Of a DNA stretch of 64,000 nt, positions 37,737 to 46,879 are shown one piece after another. The translations under genes were made by a program, and so were the position numbers. Numbering within the stretch: the stretch's first letter is position 1; the number at the start of each line of letters is the position of its first letter. Origin of the DNA: Mycoplana azooxidifex (GTDB taxonomy: Bacteria > Pseudomonadota > Alphaproteobacteria > Rhizobiales > Rhizobiaceae); NCBI RefSeq assembly GCF_014196765.1, contig NZ_JACIEE010000004.1, positions 170,435 to 234,434 on the forward strand, written 5' to 3'. The notes under the pieces were generated by a model. The model saw only the letters and a program-made list of their open reading frames with translations. It was not told the origin of the DNA and did no database searches.

Positions 37737-38459
37737 ATGCTTCAGATACCGCGCAAGCCCGGTCCGAGAGACCGCCCGATCCTCATCGTCCTCCATCAGG
37801 AAACGTCCAGTCCCGGCCGCGTCGGCCAGATCCTCCAGCAGGCGGGCTATGGGCTGGACATTCGACGCCCCGTGCTCGACGACCCCCTGCCCGAAACACT
37901 CGACGGGCATGCCGGTGCCGTCGTCTTCGGCGGCCCGATGAGCGCCAACGACGACCACCTCGACTACATCAGGCGCGAGATCGACTGGCTGCAGGTGCCG
38001 CTTTCCGAAGATCGCCCCTTCCTCGGCATCTGTCTCGGTGCGCAGATGCTCGTGCGCCACCTCGGCGGGGAGGTCGGCCCGCATGTCGACGGCATGACGG
38101 AGATCGGCTGGTACCCACTGCAGCCCACCGACGAGGGGCGGGACTTGATGACCTGGCCGTCGATGGTCTACCAGTTCCACCGCGAGGGCTTCACGATTCC
38201 CGACGGCGCCACGCTACTGGCCACCGGCGAGCACTATGAGAACCAGGCCTACCGCTACGGCGACAATGCCTGGGGCATGCAGTTCCACGGCGAGCTGACG
38301 CTGGCGATGATGCATCGCTGGGTGGTGCACGGGGCCCAGCGCTTCGAACTGCCGGGCGCGCAGGTCGGCAGCGCCCATCTCGACGGCAGGCTGGTGCACG
38401 ATGCCGCGCTGCGCCAGTGGATGATGGGCTTCCTGGACCGCGTCTTCCACGAGAACTGA
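37737..38459 (+). CDS. class I glutamine amidotransferase-like protein
   Basis: 240 residues, a stand-alone triad amidotransferase. The nucleophile elbow is GICLGAQMLVR with Cys near residue 99, and the catalytic His-x-Glu is in MQFHGELTLAMM near 183. The oxyanion region is VVFGGPMSANDDH near 63. The closest pattern is the GuaA-like/GATase_1 group that includes gamma-glutamyl and thiol-modifying hydrolases; no synthetase domain is fused, so it may act with a partner or on gamma-glutamyl compounds. The ATG at 37737 fits the conserved RPILIVLHQETSSPGRVG start. It is convergent with the MFS gene. The substrate is unknown. Confidence 0.86.
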   Translation: MLQIPRKPGPRDRPILIVLHQETSSPGRVGQILQQAGYGLDIRRPVLDDPLPETLDGHAGAVVFGGPMSANDDHLDYIRREIDWLQVPLSEDRPFLGICLGAQMLVRHLGGEVGPHVDGMTEIGWYPLQPTDEGRDLMTWPSMVYQFHREGFTIPDGATLLATGEHYENQAYRYGDNAWGMQFHGELTLAMMHRWVVHGAQRFELPGAQVGSAHLDGRLVHDAALRQWMMGFLDRVFHEN

Positions 38460-38484
38460 GGCAACCGGCTCCCTTCCCTGCGGG

Positions 38485-39735
38485 CTATCCCGGCAGGCGA
38501 TCCCTGTCCGGCACGGCAAGGGAATCGATCCTGCGCAGCTTGGCAAAGCCGAACGCCCAGATCACCGAGACCGCCACCGTGCCGATGCCGCCGATCACCA
38601 CGGCCGGCACCGCACCGATCAACGCAGCCATCGTGCCCGCGCGGAACTCGCCGAGCTCGTTCGACGCGCCGACGAAGACCATGTTGACCGCCGTCACCCG
38701 TCCGCGCAGCTCATCCGGCGTCCAGAGCATGATCAGCGTGTTGCGGACATAGACCGAGATCATGTCGGACGCACCCATGACCATCAGTGCTGCGATCGAC
38801 AGCCAGGCCCACTGCGACAGGCCGAAGACGATGGTGGCGAGTCCGAACAGTCCGACGCCGACCAGCATCGCGACGCCGGCGCGATGACGGATCGGACGCG
38901 CGGCGAGCCAGAAGGCCATGGCCACGGAACCGACGCCGGGCGCTGACCGCAGCAGCCCCAGCCCCCATGGGCCGAGTGCCAGGATGTCGCGGGCGAAGAC
39001 CGGCATCAGCGCGATCGCTCCGCCGAGCAGCACCGCGAACAGATCGAGCGTGATCGCGCCGAGCACCACCTTCTCCGCCCGGATGTAGCGAAAGCCGGCG
39101 ACCAGGCTCTCCCAGCTCCTCGCCGCACCCGCCATGCGCTGCGGCGGCTTCGGAATGGAGAGGACGGCTGCAGAAGCTGCGAGGAACAGGACGATGCTGA
39201 CGGAGTAGGGCACGATCGGCCCGAGGCCATAGAGCAGGCCGCCCGTGACCGGCCCGACGATCGTCGCCGTGTGCTGCGCCGTCGAGTTCCAGGCGATCGC
39301 ATTGGCGAGGTCTTTCGCCGGCACGAGATTGGGCGCAAGCGACTGCATGGCGGGCCCGAGAAAGGCGCGGGCGATGCCGAAGACGACCAGCACGGCGAAG
39401 ACGGCAAGCGTCGCAAATCGGCCCAGCGACGTCAGACCCAGCAGGGCTGCGGCGCAAACTGTGCACACCACCAGGCAGATCGCCATGATCGCGCGTCGAT
39501 TGTAGCGGTCCGCCACCGAGCCCGTCACGAGAATGAGCAGCAGCGACGGCAGGAACTGCATGAGCCCGATCAGGCCGAGCGAGAACGGATCGCGCGTCAG
39601 GTCATAGATCTGCCAGCCGACCGCGACGCTGATGATCTGTGTCGAAAAGGAGGTGAGGAAGCGGGACAGGAAAAACCGGGCATAGGACGCGTGCCGGAAA
39701 GCCGCGAACCTGTGCCCTTCGGCGGGCGGTGACAT
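38485..39735 (-). CDS. MFS transporter (EntS/DHA3-like)
   Basis: 416 residues, 12 predicted helices. The start HRFAAFRHASYARFFLSRFL and the loop 2-3 motif GSVADRYNRRAIMAICLV (about residues 72-90) fit the major facilitator superfamily. The pattern with GPAMQSLAPNLVPAKDLANA (about 128-148) and FAVLLGGAIALMPVFARDIL (about 212-232) is that of the enterobactin exporter/DHA3 subgroup, often siderophore or drug exporters. The substrate cannot be read from sequence, and no siderophore genes are nearby. It is convergent with the amidotransferase gene and divergent from yggT. Confidence 0.9.
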   Translation of the reverse strand: MSPPAEGHRFAAFRHASYARFFLSRFLTSFSTQIISVAVGWQIYDLTRDPFSLGLIGLMQFLPSLLLILVTGSVADRYNRRAIMAICLVVCTVCAAALLGLTSLGRFATLAVFAVLVVFGIARAFLGPAMQSLAPNLVPAKDLANAIAWNSTAQHTATIVGPVTGGLLYGLGPIVPYSVSIVLFLAASAAVLSIPKPPQRMAGAARSWESLVAGFRYIRAEKVVLGAITLDLFAVLLGGAIALMPVFARDILALGPWGLGLLRSAPGVGSVAMAFWLAARPIRHRAGVAMLVGVGLFGLATIVFGLSQWAWLSIAALMVMGASDMISVYVRNTLIMLWTPDELRGRVTAVNMVFVGASNELGEFRAGTMAALIGAVPAVVIGGIGTVAVSVIWAFGFAKLRRIDSLAVPDRDRLPG

Positions 39736-39876
39736 GCACGTGATCTTTCATTTTCTACGACAGATCGCAATGGCGCGCATTAAACATGTTTGCGGTAGCA
39801 GGAACAGGGGCCACTTGCTGGCAGGACGGCCAATGGCTACATGTGGTCGCAAGTAACAGGAGACAACGAGAAAACC

Positions 39877-40173
39877 ATGATCGCGATCATCAACACCCTG
39901 CTGTTCATCATCAGCATCGCGTGGTTCATCATCATCGCATCGGCCATCTTTTCCTGGCTTTATGCGTTCAACGTGATCAACACCAACAACCAGGTCATCG
40001 CCTCGATCGGCCGCGCGCTCTACAACCTCACCGAGCCCGTCTACCGGCCGATCCGCCGCTTCCTGCCGGATTTCGGCGGCGTAGACCTGTCGCCGATCGT
40101 GGTCCTGATCATCCTCTTCTTCCTCGAGCAAATCATTCGCAGCGTGCTCGCACCGGCCCTCCTCAGCATCTGA
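39877..40173 (+). CDS. YggT family integral membrane protein
   Basis: 98 residues with two membrane helices (about 3-28 and 68-90). The conserved loop reads ALYNLTEPVYRPIRRFLPDF with NLTEPVYRPIRR diagnostic of YggT (a single YggT repeat). The family is involved in envelope or osmotic functions that are poorly defined. The ATG at 39877 follows CAGGAG; the in-frame upstream extension carries no membrane signal. It starts an apparent two-gene unit with the DUF167 gene 4 bases downstream, the same yggT-yggU association as in many proteobacteria. Confidence 0.93.
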   Translation: MIAIINTLLFIISIAWFIIIASAIFSWLYAFNVINTNNQVIASIGRALYNLTEPVYRPIRRFLPDFGGVDLSPIVVLIILFFLEQIIRSVLAPALLSI

Positions 40174-40177
40174 GGAC

Positions 40178-40474
40178 ATGCCCTTTCGCCGCCACGACGG
40201 CCAGGTGACCGTGACGGTTCGCCTGACGCCGAACGGCGGCCGCGACGCTGTCGACGGCATCGACACGGATGCGCAGGGCGAACGTCATCTCAAGGTCCGC
40301 GTCCGCGCGGTGCCGGAGAAGGGGCTGGCCAACAAGGCTTTGGTGAGTATCGTGGCGAAGGCTGCCGGCGTCGCGAAATCGGCGGTCACCCTCGTCAGCG
40401 GCGAAACGCAGAGAAAGAAAATCCTCCGGATCGAGGGCGACCCGGAGGATATCGTCAGAAGGCTCGGCGCCTGA
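40178..40474 (+). CDS. DUF167 (YggU) family protein
   Basis: 98 residues. The family pattern is complete: VTVRLTPNGGRDAVDGI (residues 11-27), LKVRVRAVPEKGLANKALV (about 37-56) and VTLVSGETQRKKILRIEGD (about 70-88). The function is unknown; structures show a compact alpha/beta fold. GAGGAC directly precedes the ATG, and the gene is 4 bases from yggT, so they are co-translated. It is convergent with ppa. Confidence 0.94.
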   Translation: MPFRRHDGQVTVTVRLTPNGGRDAVDGIDTDAQGERHLKVRVRAVPEKGLANKALVSIVAKAAGVAKSAVTLVSGETQRKKILRIEGDPEDIVRRLGA

Positions 40475-40517
40475 AGGAATATAGGGCGATGGCGGCGGGT
40501 GCCGCCCGGTCGCAAGC

Positions 40518-41051
40518 TTACTTCTCGGCCTTGGCGCGTTCGACTGCCTCGTTGATCAATTCACGCGCGGTGGCCGCGTCCTTCCAGCCATAGATCTTCA
40601 CCCACTTGCCGGGTTCCAGGTCCTTGTAGTGCGCGAAGAAGTGCTCGATCTGCTTGAGCGTGATCTCCGGCAGGTCGGTGTATTCCTTGACCTTCTCGTA
40701 GCGCAGCGTCAGGTGCGGCGAGGGCACGGCGATGATCTTCTCGTCCTTGCCGGAGTTGTCTTCCATCATCAGCACGCCGATCGGGCGGACATTGATGACG
40801 CAACCGGGAACCAGCGGCCGGGTGGAGGCGATCAGCACGTCGATCGGGTCGCCATCTTCCGACAGCGTGTGCGGCACGAAGCCGTAGTTACCCGGATAGG
40901 TCATCGGCGTGTGGAGGAAGCGGTCGACGACGAGCGTCCCGGCATCCTTGTCCATCTCGTACTTGATCGGGTGACCGCCGACGGGAACCTCGACGATGAC
41001 GTTGACGTCTTCCGGCGGGTTCTTGCCGATGGAGATTGCATCGATGCGCAT
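40518..41051 (-). CDS. ppa: inorganic pyrophosphatase (family I)
   Basis: Hydrolyses pyrophosphate to phosphate, pulling biosynthetic reactions forward; cytosolic hexamer. 177 residues from [18 protein letters not shown]. The metal-binding signature [10 protein letters not shown] (about residues 65-74) with its aspartates is intact, together with [18 protein letters not shown] and [11 protein letters not shown]. The open frame extends 46 codons upstream without similarity, so the start at 41051 is used. Confidence 0.97.
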   Translation of the reverse strand: MRIDAISIGKNPPEDVNVIVEVPVGGHPIKYEMDKDAGTLVVDRFLHTPMTYPGNYGFVPHTLSEDGDPIDVLIASTRPLVPGCVINVRPIGVLMMEDNSGKDEKIIAVPSPHLTLRYEKVKEYTDLPEITLKQIEHFFAHYKDLEPGKWVKIYGWKDAATARELINEAVERAKAEK

Positions 41052-41169
41052 GATCGCTCCGTTAAATGCTGTGGAATTCCGCGGCTTCGTAAAGCGAAAC
41101 GCGCTGCAACGCAACAAGCCATTGGTAGCGGAGAACTGGCCGCCGGCCGGTTTCGCCTGCACGTGGGGC

Positions 41170-41547
41170 TCAGTTGCCGGGGGTCGCACCGAAGAAGGCG
41201 AGCCGCGTCAGCAGGGTGTGATGCGCCTCGGGCACCATCAGGGCAACGAAGACCAGGACCGCGATCGGCGGCAGCAGGATCGCATAGATCAGGGCCAGCC
41301 GCTCCCACGCCATGTGCATGAAGAACGCCACGATGAGCCCCGCCTTCAGGAGCATGAAGACGATGATGAGCGACCATCGCAGCAGTCCCTGCACGCCGAA
41401 GTAGTCGACCATGTACGAGCAGAGGCTGAGCACGAAAAGCAGTCCCCACACGACGAGGTAGAGCTTGATCGGATGCTGCTGGTGCTCGGCCTCTCCCGAT
41501 ACCGGGACGGCTCCATGAACTGAGGTCTCGACGGTTGCCTGTGCCAT
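41170..41547 (-). CDS. cytochrome c oxidase subunit IV-like protein
   Basis: 125 residues, three membrane helices (about 28-47, 54-76 and 86-104). The pattern [40 protein letters not shown] and [12 protein letters not shown] matches the prokaryotic COX4/CyoD-like subunit. It is the last gene of the oxidase cluster, nine bases after the subunit III gene. The function is probably assembly or stabilisation of the CuB site, as in CyoD; this is by analogy. Confidence 0.87.
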   Translation of the reverse strand: MAQATVETSVHGAVPVSGEAEHQQHPIKLYLVVWGLLFVLSLCSYMVDYFGVQGLLRWSLIIVFMLLKAGLIVAFFMHMAWERLALIYAILLPPIAVLVFVALMVPEAHHTLLTRLAFFGATPGN

Positions 41548-41556
41548 GACGCTGCC

Positions 41557-42279
41557 TCACCACAGATAGAAGAACGCGAAGATGAAGACCCAGACGAGGT
41601 CGACGAAGTGCCAGTAGAGGCCGGTGATCTCGACGATCTCGTAGCGCCCCTTCCGGCTGGTGAAGAAGCCGCGTCGTTCGGTGTCGAAGTCGCCGCGCCA
41701 GACTTTCCGGGCGATGATGAGCAGGAAGATCACCCCGATCGTCACGTGTGTGCCGTGGAAGCCCGTGATCATGAAGAAGGTCGAGCCGAACTGCGCAGCA
41801 CCCCACGGGTTCTCCCACGGCCGCACGCCCTCGTGGATCAGCTTTGTCCATTCGAAGGCCTGCATGCCGACGAATGCCGCGCCGAAGATCGCCGTCACCA
41901 GCATCAGTAGCGCCGTCATGCGGCGATCGCGCCGGTAGCCGTAGTTGACGGCCATCGCCATCGTGCCGCTCGAGGTGATCAGCACGAAGGTCATGATGGC
42001 GATCAGGATCAGCGGTATGTCGTGCCCGCCGATCGTCAGCGCGAAGACCTCGCTGGGATTGGGCCAGGGCACCACAGTCGACATCCGCGCCGTCATGTAG
42101 GCGATCAGGAAGCAGCCGAAGATGAAGGTGTCGCTGAGCAGGAAGATCCACATCATGGCCTTCCCCCAGGAAACGTTCTTGAACACCTGCTGGTCCGAGG
42201 CCCAGTCCGACACGAAGCCTTGCCGGCCGTCCGGTGGCAGGTGCGGCTTTGCGGAATGTGTCTGCACGACCTGTGCCAT
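41557..42279 (-). CDS. coxP: cytochrome c oxidase subunit III (canonical-type copy; CoxP-like)
   Basis: 240 residues, several membrane helices. The sequence retains the canonical subunit III landmarks: WGKAMMWIFLLSDTFIFGCF (about residues 38-57), the conserved Glu in QAFEWTKLIHEG near 140, FFMITGFHGTHVTIGVIFLL near 168 and GLYWHFVDLVWVFIFAFFYL at the C-terminus. It is one of two different III-type genes in the cluster, 12 bases from the other. The coxP symbol follows the order of the Bradyrhizobium coxMNOP cluster as I remember it; the biochemical call (subunit III) is firmer than the letter. Confidence 0.88.
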   Translation of the reverse strand: MAQVVQTHSAKPHLPPDGRQGFVSDWASDQQVFKNVSWGKAMMWIFLLSDTFIFGCFLIAYMTARMSTVVPWPNPSEVFALTIGGHDIPLILIAIMTFVLITSSGTMAMAVNYGYRRDRRMTALLMLVTAIFGAAFVGMQAFEWTKLIHEGVRPWENPWGAAQFGSTFFMITGFHGTHVTIGVIFLLIIARKVWRGDFDTERRGFFTSRKGRYEIVEITGLYWHFVDLVWVFIFAFFYLW

Positions 42280-42291
42280 GACCCGGTCTCC

Positions 42292-43014
42292 CTATGTGAT
42301 CAGTTGCTGGCAGAAAGCGACGATGCTGCCGGCCCATCCCGCAAACAGCGCCAGCAGCACCAGCCAGACAGCGAGCATGAAATGCCAGTAGATGGCGCAG
42401 AGCTCGACACTGAGCCGCAGCCGCGGCGTGACGATCGCTTCGGCCCGCACGAGGCGCGCCGTTCGCACGAGCGCGACCATGCCGCCGAGGATGTGCAGGC
42501 CGTGCATGCCGGTGATCACGTAGAAGAAGCTGGTGGAGGCATCGTCGGTCAGGGTGTAGCCCGCCGCCACCAGTTGCCGCCAGGCGAACACCTGTCCGGT
42601 GACGAACGCAAGCGCGGTCGCAAGCCCGGCCAGCATCGCCGTCCTCAGCTGATCGCGCCGGCCGCGGACGGCCTCGACCTTCGCCCAGTGCAGGCAGAGG
42701 CTGCTGGCGAAAAGAATGCCCGTGTTGACATAGAGCAGCCGCGGAACCGGCGTTGCCCACCAGTCCTGCGTGCTCACGCGCATCAGGTAGGCGCTGATGA
42801 AGAGCGTAAACAGCGCGCCGACGACGGCGAGGAAGACCCCGAGCCCGATCTTCTGGGCCGGCAGCTTCGGCTGATCGGGATCGCGCCTGTCTCCCGGTCC
42901 GTGGGCTGTGGCAACGCCGACCTCGAGCCAGGGCTTCGACATCAGTCCCTGCCCGGCCGACCACCAGATGATGATCGCTGCGATCACGCAGAGGAACAGA
43001 AGCATAGCGGTCAT
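42292..43014 (-). CDS. coxO: second subunit III-type protein of the oxidase (CoxO-like)
   Basis: 240 residues, about seven membrane helices, including VLGVFLAVVGALFTLFIS-like helices near the start (about 55-75). Subunit III features are present but divergent: SFFYVITGMHGLHILGGMVA near residue 160 and AIYWHFMLAVWLVLLALFAG at the end. Before them, YLMRVSTQDWWATPVPRLLY is unlike canonical subunit III. The ATG overlaps the subunit I stop as ATGA (43011-43014), so it is translationally coupled. Whether both III-type proteins sit in one complex is unknown. Confidence 0.85.
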   Translation of the reverse strand: MTAMLLFLCVIAAIIIWWSAGQGLMSKPWLEVGVATAHGPGDRRDPDQPKLPAQKIGLGVFLAVVGALFTLFISAYLMRVSTQDWWATPVPRLLYVNTGILFASSLCLHWAKVEAVRGRRDQLRTAMLAGLATALAFVTGQVFAWRQLVAAGYTLTDDASTSFFYVITGMHGLHILGGMVALVRTARLVRAEAIVTPRLRLSVELCAIYWHFMLAVWLVLLALFAGWAGSIVAFCQQLIT

Positions 43015-44783
43015 GCGCCGGCCTCCCGCGTCGGAAAGGTACCCGGCTGGTTCTGTGGGATGAAGTCCTCCGGCGCGCCCGGCACGCTGTAGTCGTAGGC
43101 CCAGCGATACACCACGGGCAGTTCCCGGCCCCAGTTGCCGTGCGCGGGCGGCGTCTGCGGCGTCTGCCATTCGAGCGTCGTGGCCCGCCAGGGATTGCCG
43201 CCGGCATCGCGCCCGTGCCGCAGGCTCCAGGCGAGATTGAACAGGAACAGGATCTGCGCCGCGCCGACCACGAGCGCCATCACGGTGATGAAGACGTTCA
43301 GGTCGTGCACCGATTCCGGCACGAAACTGGTCTCGCCGATCTCGTTGTAGCGCCGCGGAACGCCGACGAGCCCGACATAGTGCATCGGAAAGAAGATCAG
43401 GTAGGCGCCGAGGAAGGTGATCCAGAAATGCACCTGGCCCATTCCTTCGTTGAGCATCCGTCCGGTGATCTTCGGATACCAGTGGTAGATCGCGCCGAAG
43501 ATGACGAGGATCGGCGCCACGCCCATCACCATGTGGAAATGGGCGACGACGAACATCGTGTCGGACAGAGGCACGTCGACCACGACGTTTCCGAGGAACA
43601 GCCCCGTCAGCCCGCCATTGACGAAGGTGACGATGAAGGCGAGCGCAAACAGCATCGGCAGGGTCAGGTGGATGTTGCCGCGCCACAGCGTCAGCGTCCA
43701 GTTGTAGACCTTCAGCGCCGTCGGCACCGCTATGATCAGCGTCGTCGTGGCGAAGAAGAAGCCGAAATAGGGATTCATGCCGCTGACATACATGTGGTGC
43801 GCCCATACGACGAACGAAAGCGCGCCGATGATGACGATCGCCCAGACCATCATGCGGTAGCCGAAGATGTTCTTGCGCGCATGCGTGCTGATCAGGTCGG
43901 ACACGATGCCGAAGGCCGGAAGTGCCACGATGTAGACCTCCGGATGGCCGAAGAACCAGAACAGGTGCTGGAACAGGATCGGGCTGCCGCCGCCGTGCTT
44001 GAGCTGCTCGCCCATCTCCACGATCGCCGGCATGAAGAAGCTGGTGCCGGCCAGCCGGTCGAACAACATCATGACGCAGGCCACGAACAGCGCCGGAAAG
44101 GCGAAAAGCGCCATCACCGTGGCGGTGAAGATGCCCCAGACGGTGAGCGGCATGCGCATCAGCGTCATCCCGCGCGTTCGCCCCTGCAGGACCGTGACGG
44201 CGTAGTTGAGGCCGCCCATGGTGAACCCGATGATGAAGATAATGAGCGAGACCAGCATCAGGACGATGCCCCAGTCCTGCCCGCCTGGCGTATTGGACAG
44301 GATCGCCTGCGGCGGATAGAGCGTCCAGCCCGCCCCTGTCGGGCCGCCGGAAGCAAAAAAGCTTGCGACCAACACCAGCACGGCCACGAAATACAGCCAG
44401 TAGCTCAGCATGTTGGCATAGGGGAACACCATGTCGCGCGCGCCGACCATCAGCGGGATCAGGTAGTTGCCGAAGCCGCCGAGGAAGAGCGCGGTAAGCA
44501 GGTAGATCACCATGATCATGCCGTGCATGGTGATGAACTGAAAATAGCGCTCGGCATCGAGGAAAGCGAGCGCGCCTGGAAAGGCGAGCTGGATCCGCAT
44601 GAGCCAGGACAGCACCAGCGCCACCATCCCGATCGCGATCGCCGTGCAGCTGTACTGGATGGCGATGACCTTCGCATCCTGGCTGAAGACGTATCGCGTC
44701 CACCAGCTGTGCGGATGATAGAGCTCGACGTCCTCCACCGCGGCGGGCGGAATGACCTCGCCTGCCCCTGATGCCTCCACCAT
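43011..44783 (-). CDS. coxN: cytochrome c oxidase subunit I (aa3-type, alternative)
   Basis: Heme-copper subunit with low-spin heme a and the heme a3-CuB centre; pumps protons. 590 residues. The heme a His is in FITMHGMIMVIYL near residue 84. D-channel residues are in GNYLIPLMVGARDMVFPYAN. The CuB and Glu region is WFFGHPEVYIVALPAFG (A-type HPEVY), followed by AHHMYVSG, and the two heme histidines are in VVAHFHMVMG near 405. The C-terminal about 80 residues are an extension. GGAGGAGG lies just before the ATG. It lies between subunit II and the first III-type gene. The A-family assignment is firm; the coxN name is by cluster similarity. Confidence 0.95.
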   Translation of the reverse strand: MVEASGAGEVIPPAAVEDVELYHPHSWWTRYVFSQDAKVIAIQYSCTAIAIGMVALVLSWLMRIQLAFPGALAFLDAERYFQFITMHGMIMVIYLLTALFLGGFGNYLIPLMVGARDMVFPYANMLSYWLYFVAVLVLVASFFASGGPTGAGWTLYPPQAILSNTPGGQDWGIVLMLVSLIIFIIGFTMGGLNYAVTVLQGRTRGMTLMRMPLTVWGIFTATVMALFAFPALFVACVMMLFDRLAGTSFFMPAIVEMGEQLKHGGGSPILFQHLFWFFGHPEVYIVALPAFGIVSDLISTHARKNIFGYRMMVWAIVIIGALSFVVWAHHMYVSGMNPYFGFFFATTTLIIAVPTALKVYNWTLTLWRGNIHLTLPMLFALAFIVTFVNGGLTGLFLGNVVVDVPLSDTMFVVAHFHMVMGVAPILVIFGAIYHWYPKITGRMLNEGMGQVHFWITFLGAYLIFFPMHYVGLVGVPRRYNEIGETSFVPESVHDLNVFITVMALVVGAAQILFLFNLAWSLRHGRDAGGNPWRATTLEWQTPQTPPAHGNWGRELPVVYRWAYDYSVPGAPEDFIPQNQPGTFPTREAGA

Positions 44784-44823
44784 CGTCCTCCTCCTTCTCC
44801 CGATCCCTCCCGGATCCGGCGCT

Positions 44824-45660
44824 CTACCTTGCAGGCACCTCCGCCACCGTCGTCGCGGCCGGCATGGCAGCGGCCTGCAATTGCTCGAATGTCGACTGTT
44901 CGGCGAGCCAGGCCTGGTAGTCGGCCTCGGTGTCCACGACGACCGTGCCCCGCATCATCGGATGGCCGACGCCGCAGAGTTCGGCGCAAAGAACGTCGAA
45001 GGTGCCGGTGCGCGTCGGCGTCAGCCAGAAATAGGTGACCATGCCTGGGATCATGTCCATCTTGGCGCGGAATTCCGGCACGTAGAAATTGTGCAGCACA
45101 TCGACAGAGCGCAGCAGCACCTTCACCGGCTTGCCGATCGGCAGGTGCAGTTCGCCCCCCTCGATGACGATGTCGTCCAGCCCGTCCGCATCGGCCCTGT
45201 CGATCCCGAGCGCATTGTCCGGCGCCACGTCCCGCGTCTCGGCCCGCCCGAGCCTGCCGTCCGCCCCCGGCAGCCGGAAGCTCCACAGCCACTGCTGGCC
45301 CACGACCTCGATCTCCGTCGCCTCCGGCGGCACGGTGATGAACTGGTGCCAGACGAACAGGCCGGGCGCCAGCATCGCGAAGACGCCGACCGCCGTGCCG
45401 ACGGCAAGGCCGCTCTCCAGCCTGCGGTTCTCCGGCTCGTAGGCGGCACGCCGCCCGGGCTGGTAGCGGAAGCGCCAGACGCAATAGGCGACGAACAGCA
45501 CGACAGCGACGAAGACGGCGCCGGTGATCCAGAACGTGATGACGAGGGTGTGGTCGATGTAGCTCCAGTTGGAGGCGATGGGCGTCCACCACCACGGGCT
45601 CATGAGATGAAAGAGCACCGACCCGAGCGCGATCGCCACCAGCACCAGTACGACTGCCAT
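44824..45660 (-). CDS. coxM: cytochrome c oxidase subunit II (CuA)
   Basis: 278 residues from MAVVLVLVAIALGSVLFHLM. Two membrane helices (about 3-22 and 36-62) anchor a periplasmic cupredoxin domain. The CuA ligands are complete: His in SVDVLHNFYVP near residue 187 and CAELCGVGHPMM near 222-233 (C, E, C, H, M in order). The aromatic electron-entry motif is VVGQQWLWSFRLPG near 118. No cytochrome c domain is fused here; instead a separate cytochrome c gene sits upstream. The ATG at 45660 has GGGAGGG at good spacing, better than an in-frame start 12 codons upstream. Confidence 0.94.
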   Translation of the reverse strand: MAVVLVLVAIALGSVLFHLMSPWWWTPIASNWSYIDHTLVITFWITGAVFVAVVLFVAYCVWRFRYQPGRRAAYEPENRRLESGLAVGTAVGVFAMLAPGLFVWHQFITVPPEATEIEVVGQQWLWSFRLPGADGRLGRAETRDVAPDNALGIDRADADGLDDIVIEGGELHLPIGKPVKVLLRSVDVLHNFYVPEFRAKMDMIPGMVTYFWLTPTRTGTFDVLCAELCGVGHPMMRGTVVVDTEADYQAWLAEQSTFEQLQAAAMPAATTVAEVPAR

Positions 45661-45792
45661 ATCCGTCCCTCCCGCCGTACCGGCCGTGGGCATCAACCTG
45701 CAATCTGCATTACAACTATCTCACGAATGAAAATGGCAGGCAATTGCCGGTCCGGATGGCTCCCGCGCCTCGCTCCGACCCCTTCCGGCGCA

Positions 45793-46176
45793 CTACGTCG
45801 CGTGCTGCTTCAGGTAGGCGAGCAGATTGGTGATGTCGGCCTCGTCCTTCAGGCCGGGAAAGACCATCTTCGTGCCCTTCACCTTCGCCTTCGGATTGTG
45901 CAGGTAGTCGCGCAGCGTGGCGTCGTCCCAGACGAGGCCGCCCTTGCCGGCTTCCGTCATCGCCTTCGAATACTTGAAGTCGGGATGCGTACCGGCGGTG
46001 CGCCCGAAAATCCCGTGCAGCGAGGGGCCGATCTTGTTCGTGTCCGAATCCACGACATGACAGATCGCACATTTCTTGAAGACCGTTTCGCCCGCCGAAA
46101 CATCGCCCTCCTGGGCGTGGGCGGCCGGGAGATAGGCGGCAGAAAGGAATGCGAGAGCAATCACCTTGGTTCGCAT
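45793..46176 (-). CDS. class I cytochrome c (c2/c550-like), periplasmic
   Basis: 127 residues. The Sec signal peptide MRTKVIALAFLSAAYLPAAHA is followed by mature QEGDVSAGETVFKKCAICHV with the heme motif CAICH. The Met axial ligand is in GTKMVFPGLKDEADI near residue 108, and the C-terminal helix is NLLAYLKQHA. This is the mitochondrial-type c2 fold. It precedes the oxidase subunit II gene by 132 bases on the same strand and is the likely electron donor of this oxidase. The ATG at 46176 follows GGAGGAG; the longer frame upstream adds non-signal residues. Confidence 0.93.
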   Translation of the reverse strand: MRTKVIALAFLSAAYLPAAHAQEGDVSAGETVFKKCAICHVVDSDTNKIGPSLHGIFGRTAGTHPDFKYSKAMTEAGKGGLVWDDATLRDYLHNPKAKVKGTKMVFPGLKDEADITNLLAYLKQHAT

Positions 46177-46372
46177 GACAACAAGCCTCTCCTCCAGGCA
46201 CGGTTGCCGGAAAAGGCTGTCGCCGGTGATTGCAATCCACCGTCGCCGGCAGCCCTCCGCCGCACGTATCGCCGTTTTCAGGAGCACGGCGGTGCGATCA
46301 CCTGTTCAGGTATGGCTCGGATGGCAGAAGTCAATCCACGCCGTTGGAGGATGCTGAAACGCCATGGACGGT

Positions 46373-46879
46373 CTAGCGGAAGATAAAGCCGACCTTCTTC
46401 AGTTCCTTTTCGCCGAAATCCTCCATGCCCTCGGCGATATCGACCCCGCCGGCGGCGCGGAAGAACCTTTCGGCCATCTCGCTTTCCTCCAGGCACCAGA
46501 CCACCATCCCCTCGCAGCCGAGCGACTTCAGGAGCCGCTTGCTTTCGCCGAACAGCATCCGGCCGAGCCCGAGGCCCTGATACTCCGGTCGAAGATAGAT
46601 TTCGTAGATCTCGCCGTCCTGCGGCAGGGCGCGCGCCCTGTTCAGGCCGAGCGTGGCATAGCCGGCGATCACGCCGGCGACGTCGAGCACGAGCAGCGTC
46701 GCCGGGCCGCGGGTCGCCTTGCGCCACCACGCCGCGTCGCGCCGCTGAACCATCTGCATCAACGGCTTGTGGGGAATGATGCCCGCGTAGGCATGCAGCC
46801 AGGACGCCCTGTGGGCCTCGGAGATGGCCGCCGCGTCCTGCGGCTCGGCACGCCGCACATCGATCGATAGTGTTTTCAT
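46373..46879 (-). CDS. GNAT family N-acetyltransferase
   Basis: 168 residues from MKTLSIDVRRAEPQDAAAI. The acetyl-CoA motif is IYLRPEYQGLGLGRMLFGES near residue 95 (Q-x2-G-x-G). The N-terminal ISEAHRASWLHAYAGIIPH and the C-terminal VVWCLEESEMAERFFRAAG fit a RimI-like small-molecule or protein acetyltransferase. The substrate is unknown. The open frame extends 55 codons upstream; the family start is the ATG at 46879. A TTAA-N7-TTAAC motif lies 100 bases upstream on the same strand. Confidence 0.88.
   Translation of the reverse strand: MKTLSIDVRRAEPQDAAAISEAHRASWLHAYAGIIPHKPLMQMVQRRDAAWWRKATRGPATLLVLDVAGVIAGYATLGLNRARALPQDGEIYEIYLRPEYQGLGLGRMLFGESKRLLKSLGCEGMVVWCLEESEMAERFFRAAGGVDIAEGMEDFGEKELKKVGFIFR

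Noticed and set aside
40492-40507. GGCGG/CCGCC hairpin between DUF167 and ppa as a shared terminator
   Set aside because: The stem is short and no T-tract follows on either strand.
40901-43207. A 768-codon frame overlapping the oxidase genes and ppa
   Set aside because: It reads through real subunit III/IV and ppa genes in another frame; Arg/His-rich composition and no motifs.
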